10,770 bases of DNA from an uncultured Erysipelotrichaceae bacterium (lineage in GTDB: Bacteria > Bacillota_I > Bacilli_A > RFN20 > CAG-288). Below are positions 1-6,627 of the stretch, piece by piece. The stretch is taken from NCBI GenBank assembly GCA_902771745.1, contig CACXYG010000031.1, positions 1-10,770 of the forward strand, read 5' to 3'. Position 1 is the stretch's first letter. The number at the start of each line of letters is the position of its first letter. Position numbers and translations under genes: made by a program. A model generated the notes under the pieces. It ran no database searches. It was not told the DNA's origin and saw only the letters and a list, made by a program, of their open reading frames with translations.

Positions 1-56
1 AAAGAAAAGATTATGTTCTCAAATTGTGTGCGTCGACAAAAATAAGTTACAAAAGG

Positions 57-92
57 CCTAGAAAGAAGAGTCCAGCACACCGTATCTAGGAA
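57..92 (+). promoter_or_regulatory. Possible leader hairpin covering the ribosome binding site of the aldo/keto reductase
   Basis: CCTAGA at 57-62 is complementary to TCTAGG at 85-90, giving a six-pair stem with a 22-nt loop. The 3' arm runs into AGGAA (88-92), the only Shine-Dalgarno-like stretch before the ATG at 103. A second complementary pair, GTGTGC at 26-31 and GCACAC at 75-80, could form an alternative fold. No clear -35/-10 pair was found in 1-102. This is a suggestion from base pairing only. Confidence 0.2.
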
Positions 93-102
93 TATCTATT
101 AT

Positions 103-1071
103 ATGAAAAATATTGTTATTAAAGATGCTCATGATACTGACATTGAGTTTGGTCGTATTATCTTCGGCGGTTCTAACACCACCTTTTTAAATGGAAAACT
201 CCCTAGTGATTTTCTCTCAAAATGCTTAAACCATGATATGTTTACCATCGACACGGCCCGTGTCTATGGTAAAGGTACGAGCGAAGAGATGATCGGTGAA
301 TGGATGAGAAGGTATCATATTCCAAGAGAGAAGATGACCATCATCATCAAGTGCTGTCATCCTTCTTTTGCTATTCTTCCCCGTCTTACGAGAAATCAGG
401 CTTTTAAAGATATCGAAGCTTCCTTGAAAGCCTTGGATGTCTCTTATGTCGATTGTCTTTTACTTCATAGAGATAATCCGATGAAGTCTCCAGAAGAGAT
501 CATCACCTTCATGAATGAGATTGTGTCTCGTGGTTATACCAGAAGTATCGGTGTATCTAACTGGAAAGCAGAACGTATCAAGAAAGCTAATGATTATGCT
601 CGTGCACACAACATGGTTCCTTTCACCATCTCTGAGTGTCAGTTCTCTTTAGGCAATAGAGTAAGAGACCCATGGCATAATGGAACCTTATCGATCACTG
701 GTAAAGAGAATCAAAAAGAAAGAGAGTTCTATTTACAAGAACATATGCCATTTTTATGCTTCTCTGCGTTAGGTGATGGCTTCTTTGCTGGTAAGATCAA
801 ACATGATGATGTCGATATCAAGAAGAAGTTATCTCACACTTCCTATACAGCTTATTATTCTCAAGAGAACCTGGAAGTCTTAAAGCGCGCAGAAGAACTA
901 GCAGCAAAGAAGAACTGCTCTGTTTCCGCTATCGCTTTAAGTTATTGTCTCCACCAGGAGATTGATATGGGTGTGGTTGTCTCTGTCTCTAGTGAAGAGA
1001 GAATCTTACAAAACCTGGCTGCTTTAGATATTGAGTTGACCAAGGAAGAAATGGATTATCTGACCATTTAA
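103..1071 (+). CDS. Aldo/keto reductase family oxidoreductase
   Basis: This is a predicted cytoplasmic NAD(P)H-dependent reductase of carbonyl compounds, with a TIM-barrel fold. Its 322 residues match the usual family length. The catalytic tetrad is visible in the right order: Asp50 and Tyr55 (in IDTARVYG), Lys83 (IIKCC) and His122 (LLLHRDNP). SIGVSNW near residue 150 is the typical mid-barrel signature. VVVSVSSEERILQNLAAL near the C-terminus corresponds to the nucleotide-binding segment (family members have S-x-x-x-x-R/H-x-x-x-N). The start at 103 is chosen because the N-terminal strand follows directly; AGGAA sits about 10 nt upstream. The gene is monocistronic here and ends just before a terminator. 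The substrate cannot be told from the sequence. The family call is secure. Confidence 0.93.
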   Translation: MKNIVIKDAHDTDIEFGRIIFGGSNTTFLNGKLPSDFLSKCLNHDMFTIDTARVYGKGTSEEMIGEWMRRYHIPREKMTIIIKCCHPSFAILPRLTRNQAFKDIEASLKALDVSYVDCLLLHRDNPMKSPEEIITFMNEIVSRGYTRSIGVSNWKAERIKKANDYARAHNMVPFTISECQFSLGNRVRDPWHNGTLSITGKENQKEREFYLQEHMPFLCFSALGDGFFAGKIKHDDVDIKKKLSHTSYTAYYSQENLEVLKRAEELAAKKNCSVSAIALSYCLHQEIDMGVVVSVSSEERILQNLAALDIELTKEEMDYLTI

Positions 1072-1136
1072 AAACTCCTTCTATCGCAATTCTAAGTGGG
1101 GTATCTTACCTCACTTTTTCTTTGCGACAGAAGGAG
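1070..1136 (-). terminator. Rho-independent terminator of the hypA operon (outer stem enclosing the inner one)
   Basis: Plus-strand positions 1075-1088 and 1123-1136 form a 14-pair stem enclosing 34 nt. Read on the minus strand, all pairs are allowed (one is G-U) and the 3' arm is followed by TTTTT (1074-1070) overlapping the reductase stop. In the plus-strand RNA the same position is an A-C mismatch. It therefore suits transcripts arriving from the minus-strand operon. Confidence 0.6.
1094..1123 (+). terminator. Rho-independent terminator of the aldo/keto reductase (inner hairpin)
   Basis: AAGTGGGG (1094-1101) pairs with CCTCACTT (1109-1116) around a 7-nt loop and is followed by TTTTTCTTT. 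One pair is G-U in the plus-strand RNA and would be an A-C mismatch in the minus-strand RNA, so the hairpin is better suited to plus-strand transcripts. It lies 22 bp after the reductase stop. Confidence 0.75.
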
Positions 1137-1171
1137 CAACTTGTTACTGGATAAGTAAAGTTTCTAATTAT

Positions 1172-1516
1172 TTACTTTGCTAGAATCTCACTGATTTCAA
1201 ACTCGTAACCATTGAGCATATCGTAGTCTTCACAACCACATTTTGGACATTTTCCACCATATTCGGTAACGATGAATTCGTTCTCGCATTTGTGGCATCT
1301 GCCATGGACGAGCTTATAATCGATCTTCAGTTCTGAATCTTTTAAAACAGGACTATCTTCAATCGCTGCTGGCCAGCATTCTCTCATGAAATGAGGAATG
1401 ACACCAGTAGCCTCGCCAACAGTCAGAGTGACAGAACTGATCAACGTGAGATTATTTTCTTTTGCGTATTCTTCTAGGGTTGAGACAAGTTCGGTGGCGT
1501 AGCCAAGTTCATGCAT
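1172..1516 (-). CDS. hypA: HypA-like zinc protein (hydrogenase/urease nickel-insertion family)
   Basis: HypA proteins deliver nickel to [NiFe]-hydrogenase or urease. They bind Ni through an N-terminal Met-His-Glu and hold a structural zinc with two CxxC pairs. Both are present here: MHE at residues 1-3, and C74/C77 (CHKC) with C90/C93 (CPKC). The 114-residue length and the closing GYEFEISEI match the family. The gene begins 5 bp after the stop of the Fe-S flavoprotein gene, within the same transcript, and its ribosome binding region (AAGAGAGAA) lies inside the end of that gene. No hypB, hydrogenase or urease gene is in the window. The protein could be a true nickel chaperone working with genes elsewhere, or a family member adapted to serve the upstream enzyme. 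The family call is firm. The role is open. Confidence 0.85.
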   Translation of the reverse strand: MHELGYATELVSTLEEYAKENNLTLISSVTLTVGEATGVIPHFMRECWPAAIEDSPVLKDSELKIDYKLVHGRCHKCENEFIVTEYGGKCPKCGCEDYDMLNGYEFEISEILAK

Positions 1517-1521
1517 AACAA

Positions 1522-4260
1522 TTATTCTCTCTTTAAGGCGTTAGCCGCAATCTTGATACCACGCTTCATCGTATGAGTGACAGCCTTTGGAAGAAGAGCG
1601 TCAAAGCTCTTTGCATAGTAATTGGATTTCTTGATCAAGTGGGCGGCATCAAACTTGCACTGTAAGACGCACTGACCACAACCGACACACATATTCGGAT
1701 CGACAACCGCCTTACCGCAGGATAAGCATCTCGCGCCTTCACTTCTGATCTGTTCTTCGGTTAAGAAGCCTCTGTTATCCTTGTAGGAATGTAAGTCAGC
1801 TTCACAAGTGGATGGGAAGGCTCTAGAAGCATTATCAAAGCCTTCGAAATTGACGTTAGATTTATCAAGTTCGTTATAGATTCTTCTATCACGACCAGCT
1901 TCTAAGGACTGACCTGGCTGGACATAACGGTGTAAGGAGATGGCAGCCTGTTTACCATCAGCAATGGCGCGGATAGCGAAGTTTGGACCGTTGAAGACAT
2001 CACCACCGACAAAGATATCTGGTTCCATCGTCTGATGAGTGAGATTATCAGCGATGACTGTTCTTCTCTTGGTGAAGGTGACCTTTGTACCTTCAAAGAT
2101 ATTGCCATAGTGGAAGGCCTGACCAATGGCCTTTAAGACGCAGGTGCAATCCATATGAGTGGTGATGGATTCATCATAAGCTGGGTTGAATCTGCCAGTC
2201 TCATCTTTGACGTGCGTGCACTTCTTGAAGTCGATACCGGTGAGAACCTTGTTTTCGTCATAGACGAACTGTAATGGACCCCAACCATTGTTGATGTGAA
2301 TGCCTTCTTTTTCGGCTTCTTCGATTTCATCAACACTTGATGGCATCTCCTCTCTCTGCTCTAAGCAGAAGAGTTCAACTTTACTAGCACCCTGACGGAT
2401 AGCGGCTCTGGCAACGTCCATAGCGACATTGCCACCACCGACGACAACAACGGTACCATGTAACTGTTTACCTTTACCTAAATTAATGTCTCTCAAGAAG
2501 TCGATGCCGCCGACGATTTCAGCGTTATCTTCATTTTCCAAACCTAAGTTTCTGGAGTCCTGAGCACCGATAGCGACAAAGAATCCTTTGAAGCCTTGTT
2601 CTCTCAACTGCTGGATGGTGACATCTTTGCCGACTTCAACACCGGTCTTAAACTTGACGCCCAATTCCTTGATGATATCAATTTCAGCTTCAACAACATC
2701 TTTTTCAAGACGGAATCCTGGGATACCAAGGGTGAGCATACCACCCAACTTCTCTTCTTTTTCAAAGACGGTGACATCATAGTTGTACTGGGCTAAATAG
2801 TAAGCGCACGATAAACCGGATGGACCAGCACCGATGATAGCAATCTTCTTATCGGAGTAGTCATGAATCTTCTTTGGAATGAATCTATCTTTCTCGTTGA
2901 GATCCTTTTGAGCGATAAATTTCTTGATATCGTCAATAGCGATAGCTTCATCGATATTTCTTCTGGTACAGTGGTCTTCACAAGCGTGATTGCAGATACG
3001 ACCACAAACAGCGGGGAATGGATTTTCTCTCTTGATGAGTTCCAAGGCTTCTCTATATCTGCCTTCGGCAGCCATCTTGATATAACCCTGAATGGAGATA
3101 TGAGCTGGACACCAGGTCTTACATGGTGCAGTACCCGTTTCGGCGATGACGTCTTCTCTGTTGAAACGATAATCTGGATTCTGAACTGCCTTACCCTTGG
3201 TGTGATTTTCCAAAGAATAGGTCTTTTCAATCTTGATGGCCTTCTTCTGTGGAAGCTTGACGGACAACTTGATGGCGTTGACCGGACAATTCTCAACGCA
3301 CTTACCGCAAGCGACACAGTTCATCGGATCAACTTCACAACGATAGTTACTGGCAACCGCTTCGGTCGTCTTGAACTCTTCAACCGGTCTTAAACCGAAA
3401 CAGGCACAACCACAGCAATCGCAGATAGCGGTGGTGTTACCATCCTTGATGGATTCGATATTTGGAATACAATGCATCAAACCTTCATCTTCGCAGTTGC
3501 GTAAGATTTCTTCCGCTTCGGCTCTGGTGATTCCTCTATCTTTACCAGTACGGATGAAGTATTTGGCAGCTTTACCGAGTTTTAAGCATCTGTCGTTGGC
3601 CAAATGACCGCAACCTTCGCCCATTTCGGTACGAGAGGTACGACAAGAACAGGCACCGACAGAATAGGTGTCATATTTATCAAGATAATAAGAAAGGGTA
3701 TCTCTTGGATCTGGGGTTTCACCTTTTGGAAGAGTTCTTTCAATTGGAATAACTCTCATCAAACCATAGCCTTCAGGAATCATGGGACCCATGGTCTGTA
3801 ATCTATCATGAGTGTACTGGTTGAAGGCACGTCTGATTTCTGGATGCTCTTTGGCGTTTGGAGAAACGACCATGATTTCAAGTAGACCAGGAGCAAAGAT
3901 AGGAAGGAAGTATTCCATGTGGTTATCCGATTCGATCAAGTCGGTACGGATGGTACCTAAGTAACCTAAGTGATCACCTACTTCACGGACTCTCTTTAAA
4001 TCCCAACCCAACTTCTTGCACATGTATTCGTCTGTTCTGACTCTTCTTAAGCCCATGGCTAAAAGGAATTCACATTCTTCATCAGAGACAGAACCAGCCA
4101 AGGAATAATACTCAGGTGCGTTAGCATCAATCTTATTCATCATGCCAGAAGGGCCACCGATCATCTTGGCGACTTTGACGATGTTCTTTCTTAATGGCTT
4201 GGTGCCATCAGCGATTGGTTTACCTTGCCATAAAATAGGTTTTTCTAATTCATTGATCAT
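1522..4260 (-). CDS. Multi-domain Fe-S/FAD pyridine nucleotide oxidoreductase (GltD-like)
   Basis: This 912-residue cytoplasmic redox enzyme has several parts. Residues 1-300 form an N-terminal module with a cysteine-rich block (CSC 204-206, GCGH 216-219, C225, C264, and C280/C282/C283/C285/C287 in CDCCGCAC). Residues 311-331 hold a [4Fe-4S] ferredoxin motif, C315xxC318xxC321xxxC325P. Residues 378-455 are the alpha-helical Fe-S domain of GltD/dihydropyrimidine dehydrogenase (C380, C384, C419, C423, C427, C431). Next comes the FAD site GAGPSG (477-482), the NAD(P)H site GGGNVA (608-613) and a second FAD element, GGD (752-754). The C-terminus adds C845xxC848 and another [4Fe-4S] motif, C858xxC861xxC864xxxC868. 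GltD alone is usually about 450-500 residues, so both ends are additions. No glutamate synthase large subunit is present. Electron transfer between NAD(P)H and a low-potential carrier is likely; the substrate is unknown. GAGGGA upstream supports the start. Confidence 0.9.
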   Translation of the reverse strand: MINELEKPILWQGKPIADGTKPLRKNIVKVAKMIGGPSGMMNKIDANAPEYYSLAGSVSDEECEFLLAMGLRRVRTDEYMCKKLGWDLKRVREVGDHLGYLGTIRTDLIESDNHMEYFLPIFAPGLLEIMVVSPNAKEHPEIRRAFNQYTHDRLQTMGPMIPEGYGLMRVIPIERTLPKGETPDPRDTLSYYLDKYDTYSVGACSCRTSRTEMGEGCGHLANDRCLKLGKAAKYFIRTGKDRGITRAEAEEILRNCEDEGLMHCIPNIESIKDGNTTAICDCCGCACFGLRPVEEFKTTEAVASNYRCEVDPMNCVACGKCVENCPVNAIKLSVKLPQKKAIKIEKTYSLENHTKGKAVQNPDYRFNREDVIAETGTAPCKTWCPAHISIQGYIKMAAEGRYREALELIKRENPFPAVCGRICNHACEDHCTRRNIDEAIAIDDIKKFIAQKDLNEKDRFIPKKIHDYSDKKIAIIGAGPSGLSCAYYLAQYNYDVTVFEKEEKLGGMLTLGIPGFRLEKDVVEAEIDIIKELGVKFKTGVEVGKDVTIQQLREQGFKGFFVAIGAQDSRNLGLENEDNAEIVGGIDFLRDINLGKGKQLHGTVVVVGGGNVAMDVARAAIRQGASKVELFCLEQREEMPSSVDEIEEAEKEGIHINNGWGPLQFVYDENKVLTGIDFKKCTHVKDETGRFNPAYDESITTHMDCTCVLKAIGQAFHYGNIFEGTKVTFTKRRTVIADNLTHQTMEPDIFVGGDVFNGPNFAIRAIADGKQAAISLHRYVQPGQSLEAGRDRRIYNELDKSNVNFEGFDNASRAFPSTCEADLHSYKDNRGFLTEEQIRSEGARCLSCGKAVVDPNMCVGCGQCVLQCKFDAAHLIKKSNYYAKSFDALLPKAVTHTMKRGIKIAANALKRE

Positions 4261-4281
4261 AAATATTTCCCTCGTAACGTA

Positions 4282-4554
4282 TTAACGGAGCAATAGCTTT
4301 AAGGCTAAAGCGGAACCCTCAAAGAAGAGTTTCACATTCTTGCTTCCCGTAGCAAAAAAGATGTTGGAACGATAGTTTTGACCATCCTCACCTGGGATTT
4401 CTACCTGAATGGCATGCTCTCCTTTAGAAATTTCAAAGGTGGTGGATTTGTCTTCGGCTTTCATGACACCAAGAAGATGGTTGTCAGATAAGATGTTGAC
4501 CTCCACCGGATCGCCGACTTGTCCGGGGCGTCTTTCAATTGTTAGAGTTCTCAT
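4282..4554 (-). CDS. Small predicted beta-rich protein, first gene of the Fe-S flavoprotein operon
   Basis: The product is 90 residues from the ATG at 4554, beginning MRTLTIERRPGQVGD. I do not recognise a family with confidence. The sequence alternates short hydrophobic strands with turns (NILSDNHLLGVMKA, TFEISKGEHAIQVEI, SNIFFATGSKNVKLFF) and looks like a small beta-sandwich. It has no signal peptide, membrane segment, cysteine or histidine cluster, so it is probably cytoplasmic. An in-frame TTG at 4572 would add six hydrophobic residues. ATG was preferred because MRTLTIERR reads as a natural N-terminus. Neither start has a clear Shine-Dalgarno sequence. The flavoprotein gene starts 21 bp downstream, so the two are very likely co-transcribed and may work together. 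Confidence 0.72.
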   Translation of the reverse strand: MRTLTIERRPGQVGDPVEVNILSDNHLLGVMKAEDKSTTFEISKGEHAIQVEIPGEDGQNYRSNIFFATGSKNVKLFFEGSALALKLLLR

Positions 4555-4593
4555 AATTATAATTTTAAGCAAGTTTCAATGAATTTAAAAGCG

Positions 4594-4618
4594 AAAAGTG
4601 GACAAAACAACCACTTTT
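4594..4618 (-). promoter_or_regulatory. Hairpin in the leader of the flavoprotein operon
   Basis: AAAAGTGG (4594-4601) pairs perfectly with CCACTTTT (4611-4618) around a 9-nt loop. On the minus strand the stem ends in TTTT and is followed by CGCTTTTAAATT. It falls between the candidate promoter and the first gene, so it could be an attenuator or an mRNA-stabilising hairpin. The T-tract is interrupted by CGC, which weakens a terminator reading. Confidence 0.35.
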
Positions 4619-4669
4619 TGTAAGTCCTTACATAGTTTGAAATATCTAATTTTACTTTAAAAGCAACTT

Positions 4670-4698
4670 TTACTAGGAAACTGTATACATGTATACAA
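4670..4698 (-). promoter_or_regulatory. Candidate promoter of the three-gene redox operon
   Basis: On the minus strand TTGTAT (4698-4693) is followed by a 17-bp spacer and TAGTAA (4675-4670). Match to the TTGACA/TATAAT consensus is moderate, but the spacing is ideal. The -35 element overlaps one end of the 16-bp palindrome, which also covers most of the spacer. A start near 4663 would leave a leader of about 110 nt. Confidence 0.4.
4682..4697. promoter_or_regulatory. Perfect 16-bp palindrome, likely repressor operator
   Basis: TGTATACATGTATACA equals its own reverse complement. It consists of two adjacent copies of the 8-bp palindrome TGTATACA. It overlaps the -35 element and spacer of the candidate minus-strand promoter, a classic repressor position. 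Related TGTATACA-type sites are bound by some GntR-family regulators, but no matching regulator is encoded nearby, so the regulator family is a guess. Confidence 0.55.
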
Positions 4699-4737
4699 GT
4701 GCCGAATATGACAAGTCTTGAGATATTTTGGAAACTG

Positions 4738-4769
4738 AAAAGAAAAAGAGACTTGCAGGCAAGCCTCTT
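4738..4769 (-). terminator. Rho-independent terminator of the LOG-family gene
   Basis: Read on the minus strand, AAGAGGCTTGC, a 2-nt turn and GCAAGTCTCTT form an 11-pair stem with one G-U pair, followed by TTTTCTTTTC. The hairpin begins 5 bp after the stop codon at 4775-4777. It separates this gene from the downstream redox operon, which therefore needs its own promoter. Confidence 0.87.
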
Positions 4770-4774
4770 ATAGG

Positions 4775-5311
4775 TTAATACTTCTTGAATTCTTTGATCA
4801 ACTCATCGACATCATCGACAAAGTAGATGTTTTCATATTCTTCTGAACTGAAGAATCCGAAGGCGACCATCTTTTCAAACTGGTGTTTGATGTCATCATA
4901 GAAGCCATCGATATTTAAGAAGAAGATGGGACGATGATAACTCTGGAAACGGTCTTGGCAGATGATCTCACTGATTTCATCTAAGGTTCCTGGACCACCT
5001 GGAAGAGCAATGAAGGCGTCCGATAAATCCATTATGATTTTCTTACGTTCAAAGAAGGTGTCAACAGCATGGAATTCACTGCAGTGATCAAAGGCGTGAC
5101 CATCGTTACAGAACATCTTTAATTCGACGCCGATGACTTCTCCGCTATTTTCTACTACGGAAGAGGCGAGAATTCCCATCAAGCCTTCTTTTCCGCCACC
5201 ATAGACGAGTTTATGGTGCTTTTTACCCATCCATTCACCAAGTCTCTGGGTCTCGATTTTGATTCTTGGATCGGTTCCGAAACTGGAACCAAGATATACT
5301 GCAATGTTCAT
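4775..5311 (-). CDS. LOG/TIGR00730-family Rossmann-fold protein
   Basis: Members act as nucleoside 5'-monophosphate phosphoribohydrolases that release a free base. The best-known members activate cytokinins, and the usual bacterial role is unclear. The 178-residue length is typical. Visible signatures are GSSFGTDP near the N-terminus (residues 8-15), YGGGKEGLMG (37-46), the family's Arg-Lys pair at 89-90 before the MDLSDAFIALPGG stretch, and the active-site motif PGGPGTLDE (104-112). These all look intact, so activity is expected. No signal peptide is present, so the protein is cytoplasmic. The gene is monocistronic. The start at 5311 has GAGGAA 6 nt upstream (5318-5323 on the minus strand) and is preceded by a TATAAT box. 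It diverges from the serpin-like gene. Confidence 0.92.
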   Translation of the reverse strand: MNIAVYLGSSFGTDPRIKIETQRLGEWMGKKHHKLVYGGGKEGLMGILASSVVENSGEVIGVELKMFCNDGHAFDHCSEFHAVDTFFERKKIIMDLSDAFIALPGGPGTLDEISEIICQDRFQSYHRPIFFLNIDGFYDDIKHQFEKMVAFGFFSSEEYENIYFVDDVDELIKEFKKY

Positions 5312-5335
5312 GTGTTATTCCTCGTAGGTTTATAC

Positions 5336-5364
5336 ATTATAGTCTTTGAAAAGAAAATTTTCAT
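5336..5364 (-). promoter_or_regulatory. Promoter of the LOG-family gene
   Basis: A perfect TATAAT (5341-5336 on the minus strand) lies 24 bp upstream of the start codon. At 17-bp spacing the -35 region reads ATGAAA, a weak match. Transcription would begin near 5329, leaving a short leader with the GAGGAA ribosome binding site. Confidence 0.5.
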
Positions 5365-5405
5365 CAACGCGGAGATTTTCTTTTTTTATTTTGTTGTATC
5401 TATGT

Positions 5406-5411
5406 AGGAGG
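5406..5411 (+). promoter_or_regulatory. Strong ribosome binding site of the serpin-like gene
   Basis: AGGAGG lies 10 nt before the ATG at 5422 and decides that start. An ATG directly abutting the site (5412) is followed at once by TAA and is too close to be used. Confidence 0.8.
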
Positions 5412-5421
5412 ATGTAAAGGA

Positions 5422-6606
5422 ATGAATAAAAAGATGAATTTTTTGTTTTCGGTCCTTTTTCTTGCAGGATGTGGTTCTAATCATGTGAACTATGTCGGTA
5501 GCGTTCCTAAAAACACGATTAAGGTTCACTTAGGTCTAGATACCTGCAAGACGATTGCACAATCGGCAAGTAAAGATTTGGTTCCTTTCCTATCTGAAAC
5601 GACTGAAAATAGTACATGCTCTCCTGCAAGTTATGCATTGGCGCTTGGTGGAGTGGTGTCTGCCAGCGTCAATGGGCAAACTTTCGCTCAGAATTGTGGA
5701 TTTTCTGATGCTTATGAAGATGAGTTTGTTCATTTATTAAATGGTATGAACTGGATGGAAGAAGATAACTCTCTCCGTTCGGCAGTCCTTTATCAACAAA
5801 TCGGTCCTTCTTTGGCATTTGATGATGCTAAAAGAGAAGCGATGGCAAAAAAATATATCAGTTCGATGGTCTCTTCTCATGATAGTTACAGGGATGACGC
5901 TCAGCAATTCTTCAAAAATGAGATTGACCTTGATCTGAAAATCCCCGCTTTGCCATTGAATGGTTATGATGCGATTGCTACTTATGGTGCTTTAAAGCTT
6001 GTTGACTCCTTTGCTATAGATGCTGACGAGAAGAAAAATGATTTCTATCTTGATAGTGGAGAAAAGATTTCAGTCAACTCTCTTCCGTTAATGGGCTATG
6101 AAATGAAATACTATGAGACAGAGGATTATGCTTCTCTTTCTAAAACGATTAGCAACACTTCCGTGTTCTTCATCTTACCAAAAGATGGTGTTGAACTAGA
6201 GACGATTGATCCTTATCAAGCCTATCTGGATTATAAAGAGAATGCCGAGACTGTCAAGGCCACTGGTTATCTTCCTTACTTCCACGTTCGTAACCAGATT
6301 GATATCTCAAAACCGGTCACTCAAAAGGATACAGATGGAAAGATACAACTCTTTAAGAAACTGTTAAAAGATGACCAAGAACATAATATTGATATCTCGG
6401 GTGGCTTACAGGTAAATGACTTTGAGTTTTCTCCCCATGGTGTCAAAGGTGAATCTGTTACCGTCATCTATGCTACGGAAAGTTGTTCGTTTGTACCTGA
6501 AGAAATGAAAGAAATTACCTTCAATGTCGATAAACCCTTCTATGCCATCTCAATATACGAAGATTTTCCATTATTTATCTCAAAAATATCAAATCCAAAC
6601 ACATAA
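5422..6606 (+). CDS. Serpin-family lipoprotein with an atypical hinge
   Basis: The N-terminus is a lipoprotein signal with lipobox LAGC, so Cys17 should be lipid-modified and the protein held on the outer face of the membrane. The rest (394 residues in total) follows the serpin fold. NSTCSPASYALALGGVVSAS (63-82) matches the serpin N-x-x-x-SP-x-S element. SVFFILPKDG (247-256) matches the IILP strand, and YLPYFHVRNQID (283-294) the LPKF strand. VDKPFYAISI...FISKISNP (369-392) matches the C-terminal DRPF...F-x-G-x-V-x-NP signature. Serpins trap proteases by inserting their reactive loop. Here the hinge keeps the Gly (343) but reads GESVTVIYATE instead of small residues, so inhibition is uncertain. 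It is followed after 21 bp by a sigma factor gene. Confidence 0.82.
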   Translation: MNKKMNFLFSVLFLAGCGSNHVNYVGSVPKNTIKVHLGLDTCKTIAQSASKDLVPFLSETTENSTCSPASYALALGGVVSASVNGQTFAQNCGFSDAYEDEFVHLLNGMNWMEEDNSLRSAVLYQQIGPSLAFDDAKREAMAKKYISSMVSSHDSYRDDAQQFFKNEIDLDLKIPALPLNGYDAIATYGALKLVDSFAIDADEKKNDFYLDSGEKISVNSLPLMGYEMKYYETEDYASLSKTISNTSVFFILPKDGVELETIDPYQAYLDYKENAETVKATGYLPYFHVRNQIDISKPVTQKDTDGKIQLFKKLLKDDQEHNIDISGGLQVNDFEFSPHGVKGESVTVIYATESCSFVPEEMKEITFNVDKPFYAISIYEDFPLFISKISNPNT

Positions 6607-6627
6607 AAGTGTTAAACTACTTCCATC

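Noticed and set aside
55..90. GAAAGAAGAGTCCAGCACAC looks slightly like the conserved GAGGAAAGTCC region of RNase P RNA
   Set aside because: The match is short and imperfect, and the surrounding conserved helices are missing.
2863..3393. Open frame of 176 codons on the plus strand (and several others) opposite the flavoprotein gene
   Set aside because: They are antisense shadows of a strongly supported gene with intact cofactor motifs. They have no ribosome binding site or recognisable protein features.
1522..4260. Glutamate synthase small subunit (gltD) as a specific name
   Set aside because: The core is related, but the protein is about twice the usual length with extra Fe-S modules and no large subunit nearby.
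4555..4572. Upstream TTG start adding six residues to the 90-aa protein
   Set aside because: It has no better ribosome binding site than the ATG at 4554, and the added residues (LKIII) come from an AT-rich leader.
5349..5393. AT-rich 10-pair hairpin (AAAAGAAAAT/ATTTTCTTTT) with a T-run, resembling a terminator
   Set aside because: Only two G-C pairs and a 16-nt loop make it weak, and no plus-strand gene lies upstream to be terminated. It could be a leader structure for the serpin-like gene, but support is poor.
5412..5417. ATG-TAA start-stop directly after AGGAGG, resembling a minimal regulatory frame
   Set aside because: There is no spacing between the binding site and this ATG, so initiation there is unlikely. 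The ATG at 5422 has proper spacing.
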